Shown: piece by piece, positions 6,929 through 14,772 of the stretch
Position numbering within the stretch: position 1 is the stretch's first letter
Layout of the letters: each line of letters begins with the position of its first letter
Source of the DNA: Bacteroidota bacterium
GTDB lineage: Bacteria > Bacteroidota > Bacteroidia > Chitinophagales > Chitinophagaceae
Assembly (NCBI GenBank): GCA_028877045.1
Contig: JAGWPQ010000331.1
Span: forward strand, 1-15,698
DNA: 15,698 nucleotides
Direction of reading: 5' to 3'
The notes under the pieces: model-generated
Told to the model about the DNA's origin: nothing
The model's database searches: none
What the model saw: only the letters and a program-made list of their open reading frames with translations
Translations under genes and position numbers: made by a program

Positions 6929-8575
6929 TTAATTTTCGAACGACGAATAAAAATAAGGTGTCTTTGCTTCAAACTCGGCACTGCAGGTATCAACCATTTT
7001 ATACACTCTTGTAATACCTAATGCTTTTCGTTTTTCGTACACCTGTTCATCTGAACAATCGCCGTGAACGATCTTTGCGATCTGATCATCACTAAAACCA
7101 TTCTTCTTTGCTTCTTTTAATAACTCGGTTGGTAAAGTATCGATCGAATGCTTTGCAATTTCTTTTTCTATGTTGCAGATGATCTGTATTTGATGAACAA
7201 ACCATTTATCAATTCCCGTTACCTGCGAAATTGTTTTTACGGTAACACCCTGCATCAGTGCATCTTTGATGCGGAAGATGCGATCCCATTTTGGTATTTT
7301 AATATACTCAACAATTTCTTCACTCTTCATTAAGTTCTTGCCATAATAACCTAATCCAACAGCATCGTTCTCCAAACTCTGACAAGCTTTTTGAATAGCT
7401 TCGGTAAAACTTCTGCCGATACTCATCACTTCACCAACACTTTTCATCTGCAATCCCAAAGTATCGTTGGCACCTTTGAATTTATCAAAATTCCAACGCG
7501 GCATTTTTACAATCACATAATCAAGTGCCGGTTCAAAATATGCCGATGTTGTTTTTGTGATTTGATTTTTTAATTCATCGAGCGAATAACCGATTGCCAG
7601 CTTAGCTGCAATTTTTGCAATAGGATAACCTGTTGCTTTTGATGCCAACGCAGATGAACGGCTAACACGCGGATTAATTTCTACAGCAATCAATTCTTCT
7701 GTTTCTGGATTTTGTGCAAACTGAACATTACAGCCGCCTGCAAAATTTCCAAGCGAACGCATCATCAATATTGCCTGATTGCGCATGTCCTGAAACGATG
7801 TATCGCTCAATGTCATTGCCGGTGCAACCGTAATACTATCGCCGGTATGAATGCCCATCGGATCTAAGTTCTCAACCGTACAAATGATAACAACATTATC
7901 ATTCTTATCACGCAATAATTCTAATTCATATTCTTTCCAGCCCAGCACCGCCTTTTCTACCAGCACTTCGTGAATGGGTGAAGCTTTTAATCCTCTTTCC
8001 AGGGCGCTGTCTAATTCTTCTTTGTTATGAACAAAGCTTCCGCCTGTTCCGCCCAAAGTAAATGAAGGACGAATCACCAATGGGAATCCGATTTCCTGCG
8101 CAAATTCTTTTCCTTCCAAAAAGCTATTCGCAACATGGCTTGGTGCCACCTTAACACCGATCTTGAACATTAACTGGCGAAATTTTTCTCTGTCCTCCGC
8201 AGTATCAATCGCAGCAACATCAACACCAATCAATTTAACATTATATTTTACCCAAACACCTAATTCTTCTGCTTCTTTACAAAGGTTCAATGCAGTTTGG
8301 CCGCCCATCGTCGGCAATACGGCATCTATCTGATTTTCTTCCAATATTTGCTCAATACTTTCAACGTTCAATGGCAATAAATAAACCTTATCAGCCATCA
8401 TCGGATCGGTCATGATGGTGGCAGGATTGCTGTTTATCAGAATTACTTTTATTCCCTCCTCACGCAAACTGCGTGCAGCTTGAGAACCGGAATAATCGAA
8501 TTCACAGGCCTGCCCGATAATAATTGGGCCGGAGCCGATAATAAGTACAGATTTGATGGAATTGTCTATTGGCAT
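6929..8575 (-). CDS. carB: Carbamoyl-phosphate synthase large subunit, N-terminal half only
   Basis: This 548-residue protein matches the first half of CarB, which makes carbamoyl phosphate from bicarbonate, ammonia and ATP for arginine and pyrimidine synthesis. Seen in order: SGPIIIGQACEFDYSG at the N-terminus; the first ATP-grasp domain with RPSFTLGGTGGSF, VENLDPMGIHTGDS and the metal-binding block AVEINPRVSRSSALASKATG; and the helical oligomerisation domain ending RVYKMVDTCSAEF. Full-length CarB is about 940-1075 residues. Here a TAA follows YFYSSFEN, just where the linker to the second half begins. No second ATP-grasp or allosteric domain follows in any frame in the window. The reading frame up to the stop is intact. 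This is either true gene fission (as in archaeal two-gene CarB) with the second half elsewhere, or a truncation. carA is also absent nearby. The ATG (8573-8575) matches the family N-terminus and follows a perfect -7 element. Confidence 0.9.
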   Translation of the reverse strand: MPIDNSIKSVLIIGSGPIIIGQACEFDYSGSQAARSLREEGIKVILINSNPATIMTDPMMADKVYLLPLNVESIEQILEENQIDAVLPTMGGQTALNLCKEAEELGVWVKYNVKLIGVDVAAIDTAEDREKFRQLMFKIGVKVAPSHVANSFLEGKEFAQEIGFPLVIRPSFTLGGTGGSFVHNKEELDSALERGLKASPIHEVLVEKAVLGWKEYELELLRDKNDNVVIICTVENLDPMGIHTGDSITVAPAMTLSDTSFQDMRNQAILMMRSLGNFAGGCNVQFAQNPETEELIAVEINPRVSRSSALASKATGYPIAKIAAKLAIGYSLDELKNQITKTTSAYFEPALDYVIVKMPRWNFDKFKGANDTLGLQMKSVGEVMSIGRSFTEAIQKACQSLENDAVGLGYYGKNLMKSEEIVEYIKIPKWDRIFRIKDALMQGVTVKTISQVTGIDKWFVHQIQIICNIEKEIAKHSIDTLPTELLKEAKKNGFSDDQIAKIVHGDCSDEQVYEKRKALGITRVYKMVDTCSAEFEAKTPYFYSSFEN

Positions 8576-8591
8576 GATTTTACAAATTGTG

Positions 8592-8599
8592 CAAATGTA
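8592..8599 (-). promoter_or_regulatory. -7 promoter element of carB
   Basis: The minus strand reads TACATTTG, a perfect match to TAnnTTTG, followed by CA as in the other promoters here. It is 16 nt before the carB ATG, so the leader would be only ~10 nt. No clear -33 TTG is visible at the usual spacing. Confidence 0.55.
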
Positions 8600-8621
8600 A
8601 GGTTGTGACAGGAAATCAGCA

Positions 8622-8640
8622 GTTAATTTTTAAAATTAAC
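8622..8640. promoter_or_regulatory. Perfect 19-bp palindrome between carB and bcp
   Basis: GTTAATTTTTAAAATTAAC has 9-bp arms around one base. It sits ~22 bp upstream of the carB -7 element, near its -33 region, and ~70 bp before the bcp start. This is a plausible place for a dimeric regulator serving one or both divergent genes. AT-only palindromes can arise by chance, so the operator role is inference. Confidence 0.35.
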
Positions 8641-8683
8641 TTGCACCCGTTCATTACAATCAACCAACCGGAATTTCTGTTGT

Positions 8684-8691
8684 TTGTTTTG
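8684..8691 (+). promoter_or_regulatory. Possible -7 promoter element of bcp
   Basis: TTGTTTTG has one mismatch to TAnnTTTG, 19 nt before the ATG at 8711. No convincing -33 element is present. Confidence 0.3.
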
Positions 8692-8710
8692 AGATAATTA
8701 ATTATAAAAT

Positions 8711-9178
8711 ATGACTGAATTAAAAGAAGGGATAAAAGCGCCTTTATTCAAAGGCCTTGATCAAAACGGCAATACCATTTCTTTAAAAGATTTTATCGGA
8801 AAGAAAATTGTTTTGTATTTCTATCCGCACGATGATACACCAACCTGCACCAACCAGGCCTGCAACCTCAGGGATAATTATTCTTTGTTATTAAAAACCG
8901 GATTTACAATCATTGGCATCAGTACCGATGAAGTGAAGAAGCATAAAAAATTTGAAACAAAATATAATCTGCCCTTTACTTTAATTGCCGATGTTGATAA
9001 TAGCATTGCAGAAAAATATGATGTCTGGAAATTAAAAAAATTCATGGGCCGCGAATTCATTGGCATGCACCGCACCACTTTCTTAATTGATGAAACAGGA
9101 AAGATCAAAAAAATAATTCTCAAGCCTGATACAAAAGACCACGCCAATCAAATTTTGAGAATTTGGGACGAGAAGTAG
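8711..9178 (+). CDS. bcp: Thioredoxin-dependent peroxiredoxin, Bcp/PrxQ type
   Basis: This 155-residue cytosolic peroxidase reduces hydrogen peroxide and organic hydroperoxides using thioredoxin. The length is normal for the family. The active site reads FYPHDDTPTCTNQAC: the peroxidatic cysteine is C46 and the resolving cysteine is C51, five residues later, as in the atypical 2-Cys form of E. coli Bcp. Other family blocks are the N-terminal KAPLFKGLDQNG, GISTDEVKKHKKFETKYNLPF and HRTTFLIDETGKI. The gene is divergent from carB across 135 bp containing the 19-bp palindrome, and it is followed by the histidine kinase gene in the same direction. That gene has its own good promoter, so the two are probably not one operon. 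Confidence 0.95.
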   Translation: MTELKEGIKAPLFKGLDQNGNTISLKDFIGKKIVLYFYPHDDTPTCTNQACNLRDNYSLLLKTGFTIIGISTDEVKKHKKFETKYNLPFTLIADVDNSIAEKYDVWKLKKFMGREFIGMHRTTFLIDETGKIKKIILKPDTKDHANQILRIWDEK

Positions 9179-9198
9179 TCGGTGATTTTACTATTATC

Positions 9199-9217
9199 TG
9201 TGGTGTTTATAACCACA
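9199..9217 (+). terminator. Weak hairpin downstream of bcp
   Basis: TGTGGT and ACCACA can pair around a 7-nt loop, 21 nt after the bcp stop. No T-run follows, so it is at best a weak or factor-assisted terminator or a 3'-end stabiliser. Confidence 0.3.
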
Positions 9218-9239
9218 AATTAATTGTGTTATTTGCTAT

Positions 9240-9269
9240 TTTGATTTGTTGCAATCAGGGATAGTTTTG
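9240..9269 (+). promoter_or_regulatory. Promoter of the GAF histidine kinase gene
   Basis: A -33 TTTG (9240-9243) and a perfect -7 TAGTTTTG (9262-9269) are separated by 18 bp, a good match to the Bacteroidota sigma factor consensus. The predicted start near 9276 gives a ~20-nt leader before the ATG at 9297. This is the best promoter in the window. Confidence 0.65.
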
Positions 9270-9296
9270 GACCATTGAAAAACTACATCATTTCCA

Positions 9297-10499
9297 ATGC
9301 GCAAACAGATCCCATATAATGAAAGTGACCGTTTAAAAGAATTATATGGATTAAGAATACTTGATGAGCAATCAGAACAGGAGTTTAATGATGTAGTAGA
9401 ATTGGCTTCACAAATTTGCAATGTTCCTGTTTCTTTAATTTCATTATTAGAAGTAAACCGCCAGTGGTTTAAAGCCGCCAAAGGTTTGGATATTAAAGAA
9501 ACACCACACGAAATAGCATTTTGTTCCTACGGCATTTCTGAAGAAGATGGTTTCTTCGAAATTACAGATACACTATACGATGCAAGGTTCAATCTCAACG
9601 ATGCTGCTGCATCCGAATCTCATCTTCGTTATTATGCAGGCACACCTTTGGTTACAAGCCGCGGCTTCAAGGTTGGTACATTATGCGTTGCCGATGTAAA
9701 ACCCAACCGTTTAAATGCACACCAGATATTTGCTTTAAAAGTATTGAGTCAGCAGGTAACAAAAATGATCGAATTAAAACTTGCCAATAATAAAGTAGAA
9801 AATCAAAATCAACATTTACAACACGAAAACGAAATGCAGCAATTAATGCTTTCCATTATTGCGCATGATGTTCGTAATCCGATTGCCGCTATTAAAGGCG
9901 TGATGGACTTTGTTGCCACCAACAATATACCCGAAGCCGATAAACAAAAACTTACCGGCATGTATGCCGAACAGTTAGATGTAACACTTGATCTGTTAAA
10001 TAATTTGGTTGACTGGAGTAAGATGCAAATCACAAGGAATGAAATGATGCTGCAGAATTTAAACCTCTTTGAAACAGCCGAAGCTTTATTAAAGCAATTT
10101 CAATTAAGTGCTAGGTTTAAAAATAATTCATTGATCAATCTGGTTGAAAAAGATTTGTATCTGCACACCGATAATAACATGCTCCGTTTTATTATACGCA
10201 ACTTAATTGCCAATGCAAATAAGTACACCGAAAACGGCAGCATTACTTTATATGCCCACAGCGAAAAAGATAAGATTGTTTTTACGGTAAGCGATACCGG
10301 CATTGGTATGTCGAAAGAAAAAGTCAAAAATCTTTTCAATAAAACAATTGTCGAAAGTACCCCTGGCACCAATTCCGAAAAAGGAAGCGGTCTTGGTTTA
10401 ATTCTTACAAAAGGATTCATCGATTGTTTAAATGGTAAGGTAGAAGTAGAAAGTGAAGAAGGAAAAGGCACAACCGTCTATTTATATTTTAACAGGTAA
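9297..10499 (+). CDS. GAF-domain sensor histidine kinase, cytosolic
   Basis: This is a 400-residue two-component sensor kinase with no signal peptide or membrane helix, so it senses inside the cell. Residues ~10-160 form a GAF domain, including the family blocks VSLISLLEVNRQWFKAAKGL and YYAGTPLVTSRGFKVGTLCV. A short coiled linker (~160-185) leads to the H box IIAHDVRNPIAAIKG with phospho-acceptor H190. The ATPase domain has an N box (RNLIANANKY, 301-310), G1 DTGIG (333-337) and G2 GSGLGL (363-368). All motifs needed for autophosphorylation are intact. No response regulator gene is adjacent, so it is an orphan in this window. Its GAF domain resembles those of small-molecule or light/redox sensing kinases, but no cysteine or histidine placement lets me name the ligand. 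An intrinsic terminator follows. Confidence 0.92.
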   Translation: MRKQIPYNESDRLKELYGLRILDEQSEQEFNDVVELASQICNVPVSLISLLEVNRQWFKAAKGLDIKETPHEIAFCSYGISEEDGFFEITDTLYDARFNLNDAAASESHLRYYAGTPLVTSRGFKVGTLCVADVKPNRLNAHQIFALKVLSQQVTKMIELKLANNKVENQNQHLQHENEMQQLMLSIIAHDVRNPIAAIKGVMDFVATNNIPEADKQKLTGMYAEQLDVTLDLLNNLVDWSKMQITRNEMMLQNLNLFETAEALLKQFQLSARFKNNSLINLVEKDLYLHTDNNMLRFIIRNLIANANKYTENGSITLYAHSEKDKIVFTVSDTGIGMSKEKVKNLFNKTIVESTPGTNSEKGSGLGLILTKGFIDCLNGKVEVESEEGKGTTVYLYFNR

Positions 10500-10527
10500 T
10501 AATCATAAGCAGTTAGTTTTTTAATTT

Positions 10528-10558
10528 AAAATATCTCTTTTCTAAGAGATATTTTTTT
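10528..10558 (+). terminator. Intrinsic terminator after the histidine kinase gene
   Basis: A perfect 12-bp stem (AAAATATCTCTT with AAGAGATATTTT) around a 4-nt TTCT loop runs into further T residues, 29 nt after the stop codon. On the minus strand the stem is followed by a short, T-rich tract, so it may also stop transcripts of the convergent phytase-like gene. Confidence 0.8.
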
Positions 10559-10562
10559 GTAG

Positions 10563-10628
10563 CAAGCTTTAGCTTTTCATGGCATCTTCGTTGTGTCACT
10601 CACTTGTACGTTCGGTACTTTATTCTTC
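10563..10628 (+). repeat. Intergenic repeat, copy 3 (short form)
   Basis: The element starts CAAGCTTTAGCTTTTCATGG and reaches CTTGTAC at 10603-10609, followed by a tail GTTCGGTACTTTATTCTT that resembles the tail of the copy at 14773. The 36-nt core (10574-10609) matches the copy at 12417-12452 (opposite strand) at 32 of 36 positions. Its CTTGTAC end lies 29 nt from the stop codon of the phytase-like gene. Confidence 0.65.
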
Positions 10629-10638
10629 AAAAAATTAT

Positions 10639-11778
10639 TTAAGGAATCACTTCAAACAACATTACCTGCGTTTTTTCAAATAGCATAAAATTATTATCGG
10701 CAATAAAAATTAAACTTTTATGTCCGTTGGGAAGATCAGGACCAAAAGTCACGCCTTCAATATTATCAGTATATATTTTCAGATCATCCATATTCAACAA
10801 TAGTTTTTTTGCAACAGGATGCGCGGCCGGGTTTTCTTTCAACGATTTTGTATTGATGACATTTGTTGCACCATTCAAATCGGCTAAAAAAACTTTAATG
10901 GTGCAGGGCAAACGTCCGGTTGAAAAAGAACGTTCGATAACCAATAATTTATTTTCACTAACAGATAAAATATCAGGGATACCATTGATCTTAAAAGCAT
11001 TTTCAGGAACAGCGGGATAAGCCACCGGCTCTAACTCGTAGGCATATTGTGCAATATTTTTTTTAGTGACAACATCATATTTAAACAATCTTATCCATGC
11101 ATTATTTTTTTGTACATCAGCTCTTGGCCCGTCTTCGTACAAAGGTTCTTCCATGTTTACAAACATGGTTTTAAAATGATCTGCAAATGTCAATCCTTCC
11201 AGTGTTCCGTTTTGACGCGGGCCTTTTTCTGTTGCGTGCATCAATAAATTTTCAGGCAAAGGAAAAGTATCAATATATTTTCCATTGGGATGAATGATTG
11301 TGATAGCAGGGTTTTCTAAAACAGTATCTTTTGCTTTTACAATCCTTTCGCCTTCACTTGTCCAGAACATTTGTTTGGTGATTGGATCATAGCGCAATGC
11401 TTCGGGATCGGGCGTGTGCGCTGCATCTTGTTTTGAATTGGGATACGGTTTATTAGCAGCATTTAAAAAAGTGGTTACATCAACAAATACAATCGTATCG
11501 ATTTTCTTATTGTTAAAAATAATTTTTGCAGAATAATATCTGGCAGGATTAATGGCCGAACGATCATCACTGATCATGTAATACAATTTCTTTTCTTTAT
11601 CATAATCAATGCCTGATAAACCGCCAACCGTTGTTCCTTTAAAAGAATAATTATGCGGCACTTCATAATCGCCGATGAATTTTAATTTACTGATCGAAAT
11701 GTTTTGCGCAACCGCGATATAGCAAACAAAACAACTTATAAAAACTGTTGTAAGAATGTTCCTGAAAAAAGATTTCAT
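10639..11778 (-). CDS. Secreted esterase-like phytase-family protein
   Basis: This 379-residue exported protein fits the phytase-like (esterase-like activity of phytase) beta-propeller family. A signal peptide MKSFFRNILTTVFISCFVCY ends around AVAQ (residue ~25). Family blocks are GGLSGIDYD near the N-terminus, HTPDPEALRYDP, EGLTFADHF, and a C-terminal EGVTFGPDLPNGHKSLIFIA (from ~341). Substrate is not established for most members; phosphate-ester hydrolysis is assumed from the family name. The frame extends 11 codons upstream to a TTG at 11809-11811, but the ATG at 11776-11778 gives a proper signal peptide and was chosen. It converges with the histidine kinase gene across a terminator and a repeat copy. 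Its start is ~140 bp from the divergent cupin start. Confidence 0.85.
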   Translation of the reverse strand: MKSFFRNILTTVFISCFVCYIAVAQNISISKLKFIGDYEVPHNYSFKGTTVGGLSGIDYDKEKKLYYMISDDRSAINPARYYSAKIIFNNKKIDTIVFVDVTTFLNAANKPYPNSKQDAAHTPDPEALRYDPITKQMFWTSEGERIVKAKDTVLENPAITIIHPNGKYIDTFPLPENLLMHATEKGPRQNGTLEGLTFADHFKTMFVNMEEPLYEDGPRADVQKNNAWIRLFKYDVVTKKNIAQYAYELEPVAYPAVPENAFKINGIPDILSVSENKLLVIERSFSTGRLPCTIKVFLADLNGATNVINTKSLKENPAAHPVAKKLLLNMDDLKIYTDNIEGVTFGPDLPNGHKSLIFIADNNFMLFEKTQVMLFEVIP

Positions 11779-11915
11779 TGCAAAAATTTGAGCAATAAAT
11801 ATACAGAACAAATGCTGCGGAAATTATAATGTTCCAAGCGCAAATTGTAAATAAAATGTTTTGCAGTACATTAGATATTTTAATTCTTCTTCGTCATAAA
11901 AAACAAAACCCGTTT

Positions 11916-12347
11916 ATGAAAATAACTACCATAGCATTTGTACTATTATTTGTAAGCCTTGCGGCGCAAGCACAATACAGCAAAGATGTTTTAATAGAAC
12001 CTGTAATAAAAACCGATACAACTTCAATCGGACAAAAAATTATTTATCCCAATTTTTTAAATGATGAAGTAACCATTTTAAAAGTTACCATTCCGCCGGG
12101 CAAATCCACCGGATGGCATAAACATTTGTTTCCCGTGTTTGCTTATGTGATGAAAGGAACATTAACCGTAGCCATTGAAAATAATAAAACAATGCAATTG
12201 CACGAAGGGTCTTCGTTTGCCGAAGTAATTAATACATTTCATAACGGCAGCAACAACGAAAAAGAAAATGTTGTGTTGATTGCATTCTATATGGGCGAAA
12301 AGGGAAAACCCTTAACTGTTTTTAAAGACTCAACTCCATCGCATTAA
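11916..12347 (+). CDS. Secreted small cupin-domain protein
   Basis: This is a 143-residue single-domain cupin with a signal peptide (MKITTIAFVLLFVSLAAQAQ), so it acts in the periplasm or outside. Cupin motif 1 is G-KSTGW-HKH, but the usual metal-binding glutamate is a valine (HKHLFPVFAYVMKG). Motif 2 keeps the third histidine and the asparagine (TFHNGSN), while the usual PxG is VIN. It may therefore bind metal by three histidines or not be catalytic. The frame is open back to an ATG at 11829, but the ATG at 11916 starts the signal peptide exactly, and the 29 upstream codons show no domain. The substrate is unknown. An intrinsic terminator follows closely. Confidence 0.82.
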   Translation: MKITTIAFVLLFVSLAAQAQYSKDVLIEPVIKTDTTSIGQKIIYPNFLNDEVTILKVTIPPGKSTGWHKHLFPVFAYVMKGTLTVAIENNKTMQLHEGSSFAEVINTFHNGSNNEKENVVLIAFYMGEKGKPLTVFKDSTPSH

Positions 12348-12348
12348 A

Positions 12349-12391
12349 GAAATAAAAAAAACTGCGAAAATTATTCGCAGCTTTTTATTTT
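12349..12391. terminator. Bidirectional intrinsic terminator between the cupin and M28 peptidase genes
   Basis: The stem CTGCGAA/TTCGCAG (12362-12380, 5-nt loop) is followed by CTTTTTATTTT on the plus strand and, on the minus strand, by a run of eight T residues (12354-12361). It can end both convergent transcripts. The M28 transcript would carry repeat copy 4 in its 3' UTR. Confidence 0.8.
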
Positions 12392-12413
12392 AATTCTTGT
12401 TGCCAAAAGTTTT

Positions 12414-12453
12414 GTTGTACAAGAGTGCGACGCAACGAAGATGCCATGAAAAA
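12414..12453 (-). repeat. Intergenic repeat, copy 4 (short form, minus orientation)
   Basis: Read on the minus strand it goes from TTTTTCATGGC (12443-12453) through ATCTTCG, TTGCGTCG and CACTCTTGTAC to AAC. It is the cleanest short copy: the TTGCGTCG and CACTCTTGTAC blocks abut directly, whereas the copy at 14773 has a 22-nt hairpin between them. Its TTTTCATGGC end is 26 nt from the M28 peptidase stop codon. Confidence 0.65.
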
Positions 12454-12478
12454 CATCTGTTGGTATCCTAAAAAATTT

Positions 12479-14704
12479 TTACTTCTTTGCTGTTTCCTGT
12501 AAATAGTCGGCTAATTTATTTATCGCTGCAGCATCAATATTAATTTGCTCCTGCGCTTCTTTCCAGTTACGTTGCTCGATGGCTTCGCGAATGCCCGGCA
12601 TTGTTTTAACGCCATAACCGGTATAAAATCCCGGCGCATAAATGGTGTGTTTGAACCAGGGCCTGCGTGGCAATCCGTTTACCGAAAGCAATTGCTGTTC
12701 GGCCTGATACAATGCTTTGTTCAGTGCATCATGATCGGTTGTGGATGCAAGAGATTTTTTCCATGTTTCATTTAATTGACTGGTACTTTTTTCTAATGCA
12801 CCCATTGCATTTTGTAAAGGAGAAAAATCTAAGAATGGCACTTCATCTTTTGCAACAGGTAATTCTAATTTTTTAGTTGGATCGGCAGCAAGTGCATACT
12901 GTTTTGTTTTAATCAGCTCATTTTCTGTTGCAGTGCTTTCACGCATCTGATCGGTTAATGCAGACAAGTCTGTAACATAACCATTGATCGTTTTGTACAA
13001 ACTTCTGAAATCGAATGGCAACACATCTGCATCGGCCAAACGCAATGCAGCACGGCCGGCAGTTTCAGATAATGCAACACCATACGCAAATGTTGGATCT
13101 TTAAATCTTTTGTAATCATCATAACTATCATAAATAGAATGATACTCGCCGCCGGGATCTTCGCCGCCATAACCGAAATCCAGACAAGGCACACCCAAAT
13201 GCTGAATGAATGTTGAATAATCAGAACCCGATCCCATGGCACCCAATGGGAAATCTTTTTTATTCAATACATCTTTCATAGCTTTTGCTGATTTTGTTCT
13301 GATAACATCAACAGCTTTTCTTCTTTCAAACACACTCACATTTGTTTCGGGATCTTTTACATCTTTCGCTATTTCACTTACAAAATTTTCGAATGCATGA
13401 GAACCTTCGGCTCCCATAAATCCTCTTCCGTTTCCATCAGAATTAATGTAGGCAACTGCTTTTTGTTGTAATTCGGTTCCATGATCTTCGGCCCATTCGG
13501 TAGAGCCCAATAATCCAGGCTCTTCTCCATCCCATGCGCAATAAACCAATGTACGCTTGGGTCTCCAGCCGGTCTTTACCAATTCACCAATGGCTTTTGC
13601 TTCTTCCAATAATGCTGCCTGTCCGCTAAGCGGATCATTCGCACCATTCACCCATGCATCGTGATGATTGCCGCGAATCACCCATTCATCAGGATATTCA
13701 GAACCTTTCATCATAGCAACAACATCGTAAGCAGGTTTTAATTGCCAATCGAATTCAACTTTCAAATGCACTTTCGCTTTACCGGGACCAATGTGATACG
13801 TAATAGGCAATGCGCCTCTCCAATCATCAGGAGCAACCGGACCATCCAATGCTTCCAGCAAAGGTTTTGCATCGTGATAACTGATAGGCAACACAGGAAT
13901 TTTTAAAATTGTTACCGCATCTTTTCTATCCAAACGTTTTGCATTTTCTGTTGCGCCAATACCCGGGGTCAAAGGATCGCCGGGATAAATAACCATATCC
14001 ATCACACTGCCGCGTTGCACGCCGTATTCATTTTTAAATGCACCTTTCGGATACACATCGCCTTGATAAAATCCATCATCTTTCGGATCTGAATAAATGA
14101 TGCAACCAATGGCTCCGTGTTCGTAAGCAACTTTTGGTTTAATGCCACGCCAGCTTCTGCCATATTTTGCGATCACGATTTTTCCTTTTACATCAATACC
14201 AAATTTTGCTAATTCGTCGTAATCGGCAGGCAGACCATAATTCACAAAAACCAATTCGGCAGTTACATCACCATCGGCACTCCATGCATTGTAGGTTGGC
14301 AACTGATCTTGCTGATCGGAAGTTGCATCTTCTTTCAATGCAGGTTCTTTCAACAAGGCTTTATACATTGTCGGTGATGTTAATTCCAGCACTCTTGTTT
14401 TTGGTGTTGGAAATAAAACTTTATACGTTTCAATCTTTACATCCCAACCCCAGCTTTTATATTTATTAAAAATAGCATTGGCAACTTCCTTACCGCCTGC
14501 AGAGCCGATGTGGTGCGGCTTTGCCGATAATTCTTTAATGGTTGCGCCAACATTTTGCGCACTTAATAATGCATCAAATTTTTGTTCAAGTGTGGTTTGT
14601 TCTGAAGAGGATTTTTCTGTAAATCCTGTAATGTTTTTTGTTTGTGCATTCATTGTTTCATGCGATAACAAGAAAACAATTCCTGCAATTAAAATTTTTC
14701 TCAT
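12479..14704 (-). CDS. Secreted M28 metallopeptidase, glutamate carboxypeptidase II-like
   Basis: This 741-residue exported zinc peptidase has the PSMA/glutamate carboxypeptidase II plan: signal peptide (MRKILIAGIVFLLS through AQ), peptidase segment, inserted PA domain (~145-260), catalytic M28 domain (~320-560) and transferrin-receptor-like dimerisation domain (~575-735). All five zinc ligands of the family are present: H347 in GNHHDAW, D357 in NDPLSG, E394/E395 in DGEEPG, D423 in YINSDG and H522 in EYHSIYD. It probably trims acidic or other C-terminal residues from peptides in the periplasm or outside. The frame continues upstream to an ATG at 14810-14812, but that start lies inside repeat copy 5 and before the promoter, and it would bury the signal peptide. 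The chosen ATG (14702-14704) is 37 nt behind a -7 element. Same strand as the amidase gene, 228 nt away. Confidence 0.93.
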   Translation of the reverse strand: MRKILIAGIVFLLSHETMNAQTKNITGFTEKSSSEQTTLEQKFDALLSAQNVGATIKELSAKPHHIGSAGGKEVANAIFNKYKSWGWDVKIETYKVLFPTPKTRVLELTSPTMYKALLKEPALKEDATSDQQDQLPTYNAWSADGDVTAELVFVNYGLPADYDELAKFGIDVKGKIVIAKYGRSWRGIKPKVAYEHGAIGCIIYSDPKDDGFYQGDVYPKGAFKNEYGVQRGSVMDMVIYPGDPLTPGIGATENAKRLDRKDAVTILKIPVLPISYHDAKPLLEALDGPVAPDDWRGALPITYHIGPGKAKVHLKVEFDWQLKPAYDVVAMMKGSEYPDEWVIRGNHHDAWVNGANDPLSGQAALLEEAKAIGELVKTGWRPKRTLVYCAWDGEEPGLLGSTEWAEDHGTELQQKAVAYINSDGNGRGFMGAEGSHAFENFVSEIAKDVKDPETNVSVFERRKAVDVIRTKSAKAMKDVLNKKDFPLGAMGSGSDYSTFIQHLGVPCLDFGYGGEDPGGEYHSIYDSYDDYKRFKDPTFAYGVALSETAGRAALRLADADVLPFDFRSLYKTINGYVTDLSALTDQMRESTATENELIKTKQYALAADPTKKLELPVAKDEVPFLDFSPLQNAMGALEKSTSQLNETWKKSLASTTDHDALNKALYQAEQQLLSVNGLPRRPWFKHTIYAPGFYTGYGVKTMPGIREAIEQRNWKEAQEQINIDAAAINKLADYLQETAKK

Positions 14705-14740
14705 GGTGCTTAACTGGTTTAAATTTTTATGGTGTTTTTG

Positions 14741-14748
14741 CAAAGTAA
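14741..14748 (-). promoter_or_regulatory. Putative -7 promoter element of the M28 peptidase gene
   Basis: The minus strand reads TTACTTTG followed by CA, identical to the element before the transketolase subunit gene. It is 37 nt before the ATG at 14702-14704. The -33 region would fall within or next to the left end of the repeat at 14773. Confidence 0.5.
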
Positions 14749-14772
14749 GAATTATGAAATAGAGTTTTGTCA

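Noticed and set aside
10100..10471. 123-codon minus-strand frame inside the histidine kinase gene
   Set aside because: It is antisense to the intact ATPase domain and has no recognisable content, so it is a shadow frame.
11829..11915. Longer N-terminus for the cupin
   Set aside because: The 29 extra residues have no recognisable content, and the ATG at 11916 begins a textbook signal peptide.
12446..12502. Mini-ORFs starting ATGAAA at the reverse complement of the repeat end (for example 12446-12502 and 636-755)
   Set aside because: ATGAAA simply falls out of the conserved TTTTCATGGC end; the resulting peptides are unrelated and some stop after 3 codons.
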